Assembly: GCA_003209165.1 (NCBI GenBank) | Contig: QCSL01000010.1 | Span: 1-55,943 of the forward strand | Origin: Synechococcus sp. AG-670-B23 | GTDB lineage: Bacteria; Cyanobacteriota; Cyanobacteriia; PCC-6307; Cyanobiaceae | Direction of reading: 5' to 3' | Length of the DNA: 55,943 nucleotides | Shown: piece after piece, positions 49,546 to 55,943 of the stretch | How positions within the stretch are numbered: position 1 is the first letter of the stretch | Layout: each line of letters starts with the position of its first letter | Program-made: the position numbers and the translations under genes | The notes under the pieces: generated by a model | Database searches by the model: none | What the model saw: only the letters and a program-made list of their open reading frames with translations | What the model was told of the DNA's origin: nothing

Positions 49546-49971
49546 ATGGTGCTGCCCATGGCCTCCTGCTCTCTGATTTTCAAAGTTGCTCTCGCCTCAT
49601 TGTTGTCCCTGAGCTCACTGCCTGGTCTGGCGGAATGGCAGCCGGCGGCGGAGCCGGTTGTTTGGCAATCCCGTCGCGGCCAGTTGCTGCCCGGCGACGG
49701 CTGGATCTTCATGGAGTCCCTCGATACCCCTGCGGTCAAGGCGGCTGAATACATCCGGGCTCCCCAAGCCGTTGATGGTGCCGTTGAAGTGGAGGCTGGC
49801 TTGTTGATCCAGCGCGCAGGTCAGGACCGCTGGACCCGCCGGGTTCTGCCAATGCGTGCCAACTGCGTCAGCGGTCAGATGGAGCGACGCCAGTTCGATG
49901 GTGCTTGGACCGTCTACCCCGGTCGCGATGGGACCGTGGTTAAGGTCCGCTGGATTTGCGCTTTGCGATGA
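49546..49971 (+). CDS. Exported hypothetical protein (141 aa)
   Basis: From ATG 49546 a signal peptide (SLIFKVALASLLSLSSLPGL then A) precedes a mature domain with QSRRGQLLPGDGWIFMESLD, EVEAGLLIQRAGQDRWTRRV and AWTVYPGRDGTVVKVRWICA. Two conserved-looking Cys near the C-terminus. Its stop overlaps the ATG of the Hli gene (ATGA), so they are translationally coupled. Confidence 0.6.
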   Translation: MVLPMASCSLIFKVALASLLSLSSLPGLAEWQPAAEPVVWQSRRGQLLPGDGWIFMESLDTPAVKAAEYIRAPQAVDGAVEVEAGLLIQRAGQDRWTRRVLPMRANCVSGQMERRQFDGAWTVYPGRDGTVVKVRWICALR

Positions 49972-50189
49972 GTCGGCCTGCTTTTCTCTACGAACAACCG
50001 GAACGCTTTGGCGAGTCGCTCACCACAGCCCGTCCCTGGAACCGGTCTGCTCTGACAGATGTGGAGCGGCTCAATGGCCGTGTGGCCATGCTGGGTTTCG
50101 CAGCTGCAGTGTTGCTTGAAAAGTTCACCGGATTGGGAATCGCGGGCCAGCTCGGTGCTGCTTTGCGTTGGTATCTGCAACTGGGTTGA
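49968..50189 (+). CDS. High-light-inducible protein (Hli)
   Basis: 73 residues. The chlorophyll-binding signature ERLNGRVAMLGFAAAV in a single membrane helix, then LEKFTGLGIAGQL, is the Hlip/Scp/CAB-like pattern. It protects photosystems under excess light and binds chlorophyll and carotenoid. N-terminal extension of about 30 residues (MSRPAFLYEQPERFGESLTT) is polar. Coupled to the upstream exported protein. Confidence 0.93.
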   Translation: MSRPAFLYEQPERFGESLTTARPWNRSALTDVERLNGRVAMLGFAAAVLLEKFTGLGIAGQLGAALRWYLQLG

Positions 50190-50192
50190 TCG

Positions 50193-50849
50193 ATGATTGT
50201 TGTTCCTGTTCTTGAGGATTCCCAACGGTTCAAGTTGGATTCCTCGGACGACGCGATCTTCTACAGCGAGCCTCGTTTTGTTCACCACCTGGATGCAGGT
50301 TTTCGGGCTCGGCTGACCAGCCTTTACCGCGAGCGCATTCCCCCCTGTGCCCAGGTGTTGGATCTAATGAGCAGTTGGGTGAGCCATCTGCCGGAAGACG
50401 TCAGTTACGACAGGGTCTTTGGCCATGGCCTCAATGAAAAGGAGCTGGAGGCCAACCCCAGATTGGATCGGCACTGGGTTCAGAACCTGAACCGGGAACA
50501 AACCCTCCCTGTTGAGGATGCTTCGATCGACGCCACCCTCATTGTTGCCGGTTGGCAGTACCTGCAGCAGCCCGAACCGATTGCCGCTGAGCTGTTGCGG
50601 ATCACCCGTCCCCGGGGGCAGGTGATCGTGGCGTTTTCCAACCGAATGTTCTTCACCAAGGCTCCGCAGGTTTGGACCGATGGTGATGACGGTGATCACC
50701 TGCGTTATGTCGCTGAAGTGTTAATGGCCCAGGGTTGGGCCCGGCCGGAGATCATTGCCGAAGACACCCGCGCCGAAGGTGTGATGGGCTTATTCGGTGG
50801 CAAGGGTGATCCTTTCTTTGCCGTGGTGGCTCAGAAACCTCTCCACTAA
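50193..50849 (+). CDS. SAM-dependent methyltransferase-like protein
   Basis: 218 residues. A Rossmann-type methyltransferase pattern: AQVLDLMSSWVSHLP (motif I, the glycine-rich loop is not classical), EDASIDATLIVAGWQYLQQP (motif II region) and ELLRITRPRGQVIVAFSNRM (motif III). Substrate unknown. It follows the Hli gene by 4 bases, so the two are likely one operon. Confidence 0.75.
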   Translation: MIVVPVLEDSQRFKLDSSDDAIFYSEPRFVHHLDAGFRARLTSLYRERIPPCAQVLDLMSSWVSHLPEDVSYDRVFGHGLNEKELEANPRLDRHWVQNLNREQTLPVEDASIDATLIVAGWQYLQQPEPIAAELLRITRPRGQVIVAFSNRMFFTKAPQVWTDGDDGDHLRYVAEVLMAQGWARPEIIAEDTRAEGVMGLFGGKGDPFFAVVAQKPLH

Positions 50850-50927
50850 TCCCTCTATTTTCCTTTGGATTGAGGGGATGGACGCCGCTCTGAACTGCGG
50901 CAGCGTGCACAAAGAAACGTGATCTTC

Positions 50928-51110
50928 ATGAGCTTCACCCTTCCGGGTCTCCTCCCCTGGCGATTTCGGATCGTGTTGATCGGTCAGCAGGTTGTTCTCG
51001 AGGCTTCTTCAGAGGGGCAACAACTGAGCACGGTTCTTGAACCCGGCGGAAGTCGCATTCGGCGTGGCTACGACCTCATCAAGGCTCCTCAATGTGCGTT
51101 GATCAGGTGA
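50928..51110 (+). CDS. Small hypothetical protein (60 aa)
   Basis: ATG 50928 starts MSFTLPGLLPWRFRIVLIGQ, then QVVLEASSEGQQLSTVLEPG. Strand-rich, basic C-terminus (GSRIRRGYDLIKAPQ). No family recognised. It lies 16 bases before the hydrolase gene in the same direction. Confidence 0.5.
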   Translation: MSFTLPGLLPWRFRIVLIGQQVVLEASSEGQQLSTVLEPGGSRIRRGYDLIKAPQCALIR

Positions 51111-51126
51111 TCAGCACAACCAGATC

Positions 51127-51837
51127 TTGCCTGGCAGCACGTCCCGACTGTCCCAGCCCGTTGTCATTTTCGGCGGCTTTCTGATCACGGAAGAGGCCTA
51201 TCGCCCCCTCGCTGATTGGATTCATCAAGCCACTGGTGAAGAAGTGCGTGTCGTGCCTGCTTCCAAATTCGATTGGCTAGCCACCAGCTGGAGCTTCGGT
51301 TGGTGTCGCCTGCTTGATCGGGTTGATTCCTCAGTGCGCGAGCTTCAAAGCCAGTCGCCCACCGGGCGCGTCACCTTGATTGGCCACAGTTCAGGTGGGG
51401 TGATGTTGCGGCCCTATCTGGCCGATCAGACCTTTCTGGGACGCCGTTTCAACGGTGCAACCCGATGCAATCGCCTGATCACCCTGGGCAGTCCCCATCA
51501 GGCTCTGCGTGCCACACCGCTGCGGGCTCGCGTGGATCGTAAGTTTCCTGGTTGCCCTGAAGCCGATCGGGTGGATTACGTGTCGGTTGCTGGTCGGCTT
51601 GATCCTCTGGGCTCGAATGCATCAAGCTTCTCTAGCCTCAGCGCTGCTCGCAGCTATCGCCAGATCATGGGCGATCTGGGTCTAGAGGGCGATGGCCTGG
51701 TGCCGGTTCGATCAGCCCTGCTGCGGAATGCCCGTTGGATTGAGCTTGCCGATACTGCCCACGGAGGATTGTTCGGCCAAAGCTGGTATGGCTCAAACGA
51801 TCGCATCGAGCGCTGGTGGTCGCAATTAGGTGACTGA
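51127..51837 (+). CDS. Alpha/beta-hydrolase, lipase-like
   Basis: 236 residues. The nucleophile elbow GHSSGG (Ser at about 90), acidic EGDGLVPVRSA and the His in DTAHGGLFG complete a catalytic triad in the expected order. N-terminal oxyanion region VVIFGGFLI. Resembles small bacterial lipases/esterases; substrate unknown. TTG start at 51127 is uncertain. Confidence 0.85.
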   Translation: MPGSTSRLSQPVVIFGGFLITEEAYRPLADWIHQATGEEVRVVPASKFDWLATSWSFGWCRLLDRVDSSVRELQSQSPTGRVTLIGHSSGGVMLRPYLADQTFLGRRFNGATRCNRLITLGSPHQALRATPLRARVDRKFPGCPEADRVDYVSVAGRLDPLGSNASSFSSLSAARSYRQIMGDLGLEGDGLVPVRSALLRNARWIELADTAHGGLFGQSWYGSNDRIERWWSQLGD

Positions 51838-51855
51838 ACAAGGCGATGCGGCATT

Positions 51856-52200
51856 GTGGCGTGCTTCGCCGTTCAGGTTGTGCAGGAATCGAAAGGGTTT
51901 GGATGTCAGGCCAGGTCTGCCAAACGGAAATCCAGCAAGAAGCGCAAGCCGGGGACGTCAAACCATCGACGCGATCAATGTCCGATGGGTCGTGATCCCG
52001 GCGTTGAGGCGATTCAGGCCAGGCAGTGCCTTGCATTGCCGTTGACGGGGCGGTTGACCGTTGCCCAGATGAAGCGGGCCCACAAATTGCTGGCCGTTCA
52101 ACATCATCCGGATAAAGGTGGCGATCCCAAAATGATGACTCGATTCAACACAGCACGCGATGTGTTGCTTGAGCCCGAGATGGAGATGATTGCTGCCTGA
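51856..52200 (+). CDS. DnaJ-domain-like small protein (114 aa)
   Basis: The C-terminal 50 residues form a J-domain-like helix pair with the HPD motif: MKRAHKLLAVQHHPDKGGDP. J-domains stimulate Hsp70. No Gly/Phe or zinc-finger region, so it is a J-like protein only. The basic N-terminus (SAKRKSSKKRKPG) may bind nucleic acid. GTG 51856 starts 19 bases after the hydrolase stop, in the same direction. Confidence 0.7.
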   Translation: MACFAVQVVQESKGFGCQARSAKRKSSKKRKPGTSNHRRDQCPMGRDPGVEAIQARQCLALPLTGRLTVAQMKRAHKLLAVQHHPDKGGDPKMMTRFNTARDVLLEPEMEMIAA

Positions 52201-52215
52201 AACTCTGGAAGCCCG

Positions 52216-52338
52216 TTAGCTGCCATTGCTACGTCCCAGCACCAACCAGGTGATGAGCACCAGACCACTCAGGCTGACCACGGTGTAGATCCAATCGGCA
52301 TACGGCGTCCAGAACAGTCCCGAAACGGGGGCCTTCAT
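52216..52338 (-). CDS. Membrane peptide (40 aa)
   Basis: ATG 52338 starts MKAPVSGLFWTPYADWIYTV, one membrane helix (VVSLSGLVLITWLVLG) and a polar end. Its ATG overlaps a TGA (52335-52337) closing an upstream frame that encodes TQSLLTLFTPFIVFGALFVV then LLLIWDR, another helix-like peptide without a visible start codon. The coupling suggests an operon of two micro membrane proteins whose first gene has lost its start or begins at a non-standard codon. Confidence 0.5.
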   Translation of the reverse strand: MKAPVSGLFWTPYADWIYTVVSLSGLVLITWLVLGRSNGS

Positions 52339-52545
52339 CGGTCCCAGATCAGCAGTAGCACCACAAACAACGCACCGAAGACGATAAAAGGCGTGAACAG
52401 AGTGAGCAGAGACTGTGTTTCGATCTTTCAAGCTGCAGCAAGCGAATCATCCGGCTGTCTGTTTTGATCTGTCAAATCTCTGTTATTCACTGAGATTCAG
52501 CCAGCGCTCGCGGCCAATCAAGCTTCACCGGGATCGAGCAGTGGG

Positions 52546-52809
52546 ATGAACAACCGTCAGCGTCAACTCCTAGTTGCTTTTTCGGCCTCGATGGGGCTTG
52601 GTTTGCTTGGGGGCCTTGCCTTCAATTTCACATCTCAGCTGATCCGGCCGGGCAAGATTGATCTGGATCCGGCATCCCCTGATCAAAACAGCAGGCCTGC
52701 GCTCAATGGACCTCAGATCCCTGCGCAGAACAGAGCCCTGTCAGATTCCGACTGTGTCGTGCCTCCCGGAGGTGGTCCGCTTGTCACGAAAGACTTCAAG
52801 CCCTGTTGA
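52546..52809 (+). CDS. Exported hypothetical protein (87 aa)
   Basis: MNNRQRQLLVAFSASMGLGL starts with a signal or membrane segment (LLVAFSASMGLGLLGGLAF); the rest is polar, Pro-rich and with two Cys (DCVVPPGGGPL and the last residue). Secreted or lipoprotein-like without a lipobox. No family recognised. Confidence 0.5.
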   Translation: MNNRQRQLLVAFSASMGLGLLGGLAFNFTSQLIRPGKIDLDPASPDQNSRPALNGPQIPAQNRALSDSDCVVPPGGGPLVTKDFKPC

Positions 52810-52958
52810 TTGCATTATTCAAAAGGGCTTCAGCACAGCCTTCAAAAGAAATGATAAAAAAGTGCCTTTATGATACTCAATATTGTTTCAGTTGTTTGGT
52901 TCGATACCGAAATCAAATGCTCTCTGCGGTGATTGTTTGGACCTCTACGAGTCCATGC

Positions 52959-53108
52959 ATGAAAAGCGACCAGCGCCTCAGCTATTTGCACCTGATGAAC
53001 AAAGCTGCTGAGTCTGAGGACAGGCAGAGTTATTTCTATTACCTCAAGCTTGCTGAAGAAACACTTCAACGCCAAGACCCAGAAGTGCTCTGGAAGCCCG
53101 CAGGTTGA
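52959..53108 (+). CDS. Small hypothetical protein (49 aa)
   Basis: ATG 52959 starts MKSDQRLSYLHLMNKAAESE, then RQSYFYYLKLAEETLQRQDP. A short helical pair resembling TPR-like half repeats. The frame is open upstream to 52806 but those residues are low-quality. Convergent with the 53110 gene after two bases. Confidence 0.5.
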   Translation: MKSDQRLSYLHLMNKAAESEDRQSYFYYLKLAEETLQRQDPEVLWKPAG

Positions 53109-53109
53109 T

Positions 53110-53364
53110 TCAGCGAATCATGTTGGCCTTGAAAAAACCGAATCCAAGGCCAAATGAGGATGATTGATCGCGATGAAGCGTGACCGCGACATCGAAATCG
53201 AGTAAATCCGACTGTTCAATGTCCTCACGCTTCAGGTTGTAAGCATTCTCGGCTTCAAAGCGATCGATGATGGCATCGCGATGGGTCTCCAGGTAATCCA
53301 CCACCTGACTCAGCACATGGTCGCGCCAGGCCTCGCTTGCTTCATTGCCGACTCGATCAAACAT
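53110..53364 (-). CDS. Hypothetical protein (84 aa)
   Basis: ATG 53364 starts MFDRVGNEASEAWRDHVLSQ, then VVDYLETHRDAIIDRFEAEN, acidic and helical, ending in a glycine/phenylalanine-rich tail (FGLGFGFFKANMIR). No family recognised. Confidence 0.58.
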   Translation of the reverse strand: MFDRVGNEASEAWRDHVLSQVVDYLETHRDAIIDRFEAENAYNLKREDIEQSDLLDFDVAVTLHRDQSSSFGLGFGFFKANMIR

Positions 53365-53431
53365 GGTGGGTTAGAAGGTGGCTCCAGATTGAACCCGAGG
53401 CCGACTGATAGACCAAGTTTGTTTGATTCGC

Positions 53432-53524
53432 TTATTCGGTGTCTGTGCGTTGTTCGAGCACGAAACGCAACGCCCACAGTCCGGCATAGGAGCCCGTCAG
53501 TAAAAGGAGGATCAGGATCAGCAC
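53432..53524 (-). CDS. Single-helix membrane peptide (30 aa)
   Basis: GTG 53524: one membrane helix (VLILILLLLTGSYAGLWALR) followed by a short charged end. No strong ribosome binding site, no known family. Confidence 0.4.
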   Translation of the reverse strand: MLILILLLLTGSYAGLWALRFVLEQRTDTE

Positions 53525-53608
53525 GACACATCCTCAACGTTGTCATTTGTTGTAGCTGCCCTGGGTCTGTTCTGTGGATGCAGCCTTGTCGCCCTTGGAA
53601 GAGGTTGG

Positions 53609-54154
53609 TCAAATCGTCCAGTAGCCGTACCAATCGGGATAGTCTGGATTGTCATCAACTTGGGATTCCGCTATCAGTTTCAAATGCCACTGGCCATTGC
53701 CCTGAATCGGCAGCAGATCACCCAGAGTGCTGTCCATTTCCACAGGGTGGAGATCATCCTTGTGCACCTGTTCCTGCCCCTGCAGCCAACGCTGGCGTGC
53801 CCGAGCTTTGGCAGACGCTGAAGAACGGGCAGCGATCACCCCGAATGCGTGTTGTTCTGCCATCGATTTGGGGTCATAAGCCCCAAGGTTGACGAACCAA
53901 AGATGCAGACCATCAGTACTGGATGGATCCTGCCCGTGCTCAATAACCTCAACGCGATAACCATCGACATGTTCGATGCAGCGATAGCTGTCGATGTGCA
54001 AGCCACGGCGAAGGCCGAACCATTCTTGGCGCAGTGCCGGCAGGGTGGCGTCAATGGTTTCGCCCACGACCCAGCGCACATCGTGCTGCTCGATGTGGCA
54101 CCCCTTGCAACGTCCACCCAGCACCACCAGGAACAGCTTCTTTGCAGTGCTCAT
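53609..54154 (-). CDS. DUF1543-family protein (181 aa)
   Basis: ATG 54154 starts MSTAKKLFLVVLGGRCKGCH. The pattern KLFLVVLGGR, IEQHDVRWVVGETIDATLPA, LRQEWFGL and the strand pair DGLHLWFVNLGAYDP fits DUF1543, two-repeat proteins of unknown role with a possible metal site. Its ATG overlaps the stop of the 54151-54555 gene, so they are coupled. Confidence 0.8.
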   Translation of the reverse strand: MSTAKKLFLVVLGGRCKGCHIEQHDVRWVVGETIDATLPALRQEWFGLRRGLHIDSYRCIEHVDGYRVEVIEHGQDPSSTDGLHLWFVNLGAYDPKSMAEQHAFGVIAARSSASAKARARQRWLQGQEQVHKDDLHPVEMDSTLGDLLPIQGNGQWHLKLIAESQVDDNPDYPDWYGYWTI

Positions 54155-54555
54155 TGCGTTGTCGTTGATGTTTTCTCGGCATGGGCGACGACGGCATGGC
54201 ATTGGGCGATGAACTCCTCGGCGTTCCTCTCACCTTTGGCCTCTTTCGTCTTCAGGCTGAGAATCTCAAAGGTGGCGGTGGTGGTGCAGCTCACCTCGGA
54301 AACGGTTGGACTGCGTCTTCCAGCAAGAAGGCGACTGTCCAAGGACAGTTCGTCGTAAGGATCCTTGCCATCGCAACGCTGAAAGGCTGCATGAATGGCA
54401 TCGATGGCCTTCTTGACCTGATACGTGGCTCCTTGTTTTTTGGCGCGCTTGTTGATGGTTACCGCAGTGCGGTTCAGCAGCCGCTTGTAGGTGTCGGTGT
54501 AGGTGTCGATGTCCAGCCAGCTGGGTGGAGTAACTGTCAAGGTATTGCGTCCCAT
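54151..54555 (-). CDS. Hypothetical protein (134 aa), operon with DUF1543
   Basis: Starts MGRNTLTVTPPSWLDIDTYT, with YQVKKAIDAIHAAFQRCDGK in the middle and EVSCTTTATFEILSLKTKEA later. One Cys pair (QRCDG, SCTTT). No known family recognised. Coupled to DUF1543 by the ATGA overlap. Confidence 0.6.
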   Translation of the reverse strand: MGRNTLTVTPPSWLDIDTYTDTYKRLLNRTAVTINKRAKKQGATYQVKKAIDAIHAAFQRCDGKDPYDELSLDSRLLAGRRSPTVSEVSCTTTATFEILSLKTKEAKGERNAEEFIAQCHAVVAHAEKTSTTTQ

Positions 54556-54579
54556 GCACCCCTCGGTGGTTCCAGGTGC

Positions 54580-54684
54580 TCAGACTTTTTCGAGCCAGGC
54601 CAAAAACAACCTGCGGATCTCCTGTTCATTCGTTAACTGCTCGCTCAAAGAGGCTGTTAAAGCACGGGGGTGCTCGCGTTGCAC
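54580..54684 (-). CDS. Short ORF (34 aa)
   Basis: GTG 54684: VQREHPRALTASLSEQLTNE, ending LFLAWLEKV. It may extend upstream past an in-frame TAA. Helical, no ribosome binding site evident. Weak. Confidence 0.25.
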   Translation of the reverse strand: MQREHPRALTASLSEQLTNEQEIRRLFLAWLEKV

Positions 54685-54941
54685 GATCTGCTCAGCCTCC
54701 TCTTAAGCCTCTGCAGCCTCAACGGGTCCGAAGCCAGCGTCAACGAATGCTGGAGAGCAATAAAAGACTGGGTAACGGCTCATCAGCTCATTTCAACCTC
54801 CAACCGTTAGCAACGACTGTGCGATCGAAGGAAATCTTGCGGGGTTCTCTTGCCCTCATGTCGTTGCTTCAGGGATTTTCCTTAAGTCCTGAGCCTCAAC
54901 TTCAGCCTATCCATACCTTTGGTGGATGTTGCTGAGAGAAC

Positions 54942-55100
54942 TTGGCGTTTGATTCTGGAGATAAGACAGACCGATTCATTGCCGCAGCCAAGTCACGGGC
55001 GGAAGCTGCGCTGAATGAGCCGGCACCAAAACTTACGGCCCTTGAGAAGAGCATGTTGGAGTCGCTTCGACGTGGTGGAAGGCCCGTCCGACACGGATGA
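54942..55100 (+). CDS. Small helical protein (52 aa)
   Basis: TTG 54942 after a GAGAGAA sequence. It reads FDSGDKTDRFIAAAKSRAEA, then PAPKLTALEKSMLESLRRGG with a basic end. Convergent with 55103-55378, two bases apart. Good composition, no family recognised. Confidence 0.55.
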   Translation: MAFDSGDKTDRFIAAAKSRAEAALNEPAPKLTALEKSMLESLRRGGRPVRHG

Positions 55101-55102
55101 TT

Positions 55103-55378
55103 TCAGCGAATCAGCAGCCATACGGCCAAACCGCCACAACCAAATCCTTTGACGAACTGTGCCCAGGTGAGGCCGTAGGTATCGAGCGAAAGCGTTCTCA
55201 TCATCAGATTGAGAACCTCCTTGTGTTTTCGAATCAAAGGTGAGCTGTTGGCTGTGTTCAGTTGTGGAACCTGTTTGAGTTTGATCTCCCCGAGCTTTGC
55301 CAACGTTTTTGATACTTTCCTCTGCTGGACTTTAAGGGGACCGGAGTGGACCTCGGTTCTGTAATTACGGCGCGCCAT
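55103..55378 (-). CDS. Small protein with C-terminal membrane helix (91 aa)
   Basis: ATG 55378 starts MARRNYRTEVHSGPLKVQQR, basic, then a helical segment and a C-terminal membrane helix (FVKGFGCGGLAVWLLIR). A tail-anchored arrangement. ATG 55387 is an alternative start. The last block resembles the tiny peptide at 55608. No family. Confidence 0.55.
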   Translation of the reverse strand: MARRNYRTEVHSGPLKVQQRKVSKTLAKLGEIKLKQVPQLNTANSSPLIRKHKEVLNLMMRTLSLDTYGLTWAQFVKGFGCGGLAVWLLIR

Positions 55379-55607
55379 CGCGCTCAACCGCGTTGCGCTT
55401 CTGAAGCAGTTCTTGCTCTGGAATGTCGTCCGACAGCTTGAGCTACGGAGATGGTATTGGGCTCCTGAGGCGGGTTAAGGCCATCATTGGTGGAGCGGAA
55501 AGAAATCCAAAAAAGCGAAGAAGGCCAAGAAGATCAGCTCTGTCTTTCTATGGGACAAGACATTCATCAAGCGGATCAGGAAGCGGTTTGGTCTGAACTA
55601 GTACCAA

Positions 55608-55676
55608 ATGCTCTGGCTCACTTTTGGCAAAGGTCTAGTGATCGGCTATGTCCTGGCGTTCCTGCTTCACGGTTAA
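55608..55676 (+). CDS. Very short membrane peptide (22 aa)
   Basis: ATG 55608: MLWLTFGKGLVIGYVLAFLL then HG. One membrane helix. A preceding stretch in another frame (SGKKSKKAKKAKKISSVFLW) is basic and may be a frameshifted N-terminus of the same gene. Weak call. The rest of 55490-55943 shows nothing I can support. Confidence 0.25.
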   Translation: MLWLTFGKGLVIGYVLAFLLHG

Positions 55677-55943
55677 ATCACTTGGACGCCCTACTTCTCT
55701 GATGTCTCACCGAACAAACTCACCACCTCCCTCAGCCTTGGCTCTGAGGTGTATTTCCTTAGATGATTTGGGCTAAGACCAACACCAAGCCAGCAATTGG
55801 CAGAACGAAGGGAACTTTCCCAAGGGATCCACAGTTGTGTTCAAGAGGATCATGGCGTGAATAGATCGCACTGGCAAACATCACTTTGCGATGTTAATAA
55901 GCCATTATTAGCGAGCCGCTCAGAGCGAGTTCGCTTTCTGCAA

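Noticed and set aside
52806-52958. Upstream extension of the 49-residue gene and an overlapping Cys-rich frame
   Set aside because: Neither has a good start codon; the short ATG form at 52959 suffices.
1-55943. tRNA, rRNA, tmRNA, CRISPR and insertion sequence scan by eye
   Set aside because: No T-loop/anticodon patterns, repeat-spacer arrays, transposase genes or matched terminal repeats were found; a covariance-model search would be needed to exclude small RNAs.

Overview
The window reads as chromosomal DNA from a marine picocyanobacterium, most likely a phycoerythrin-containing Synechococcus. The main evidence is a phycobilisome linker with a Cys-49 bilin-type site (17567-18439), a high-light-inducible protein (49968-50189), a plant-type ferredoxin, a cyanobacterial AbrB regulator, an Mn-type ABC transporter and many 40-80 residue proteins of the kind typical of picocyanobacteria (DUF1651, DUF4278, DUF3303). 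No rRNA, tRNA, CRISPR array or complete insertion sequence was seen.

Layout. 0-3.2 kb: the end of a DoxX-like membrane protein, gamma-glutamyltransferase, and small genes. 3.2-11.2 kb: an accessory stretch with long poorly coding gaps, AT-rich unknown genes, a frameshifted type IV pilin and a tyrosine recombinase whose catalytic tyrosine appears to be Asn; it looks like an old, decaying island. 11.3-13.7 kb: a PIN-PhoH ATPase and a LOG-family protein. 13.7-17.5 kb: tiny genes, an M28 peptidase operon and remnants of a LuxR regulator and a small membrane protein. 17.5-18.5 kb: the PBS linker with a possible leader peptide and a strong terminator. 18.9-25.9 kb: small conserved genes, a cytochrome P450, a lipocalin-like protein, cyAbrB behind a perfect 17-bp palindrome, DUF805 and TerB-like proteins. 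26-33.5 kb: SelO, a broken DUF924 gene, a family-2 glycosyltransferase, an RRM protein, Cu/Zn superoxide dismutase and a two-gene operon of a twin CX3C mini-protein plus a membrane peptide. 33.5-41.7 kb: an NAD-binding epimerase-like protein, a DCC thiol-disulfide protein, a serine hydrolase, a P-loop kinase and a multiply frameshifted pseudogene flanked by hairpins. 41.9-50.9 kb: ferredoxin, endonuclease III, mntCA and mntB separated by an opposite-strand acyltransferase, and a tightly overlapping minus-strand operon (fibrillin-like, Nudix, ABC ATPase, two small proteins), then Hli and a methyltransferase. 51-55.9 kb: a lipase-like hydrolase, a DnaJ-like protein, DUF1543 and more small genes.

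Themes. Metal and oxidative-stress functions (Mn uptake, SodC, SelO, ferredoxin, thiol-disulfide protein, GGT) and light harvesting (linker, Hli, a possible NblA-like peptide, a CP12-tail peptide) are interleaved with very small proteins, often translationally coupled through ATGA overlaps. At least eight genes look broken by frameshift or nonsense mutation, so either the strain is shedding accessory genes or the assembly carries some errors; raw reads would decide. The most interesting leads are the CP12-tail mini-protein, the twin CX3C operon, the palindrome in front of cyAbrB, the leader ORF before the linker and the NblA-like peptide.
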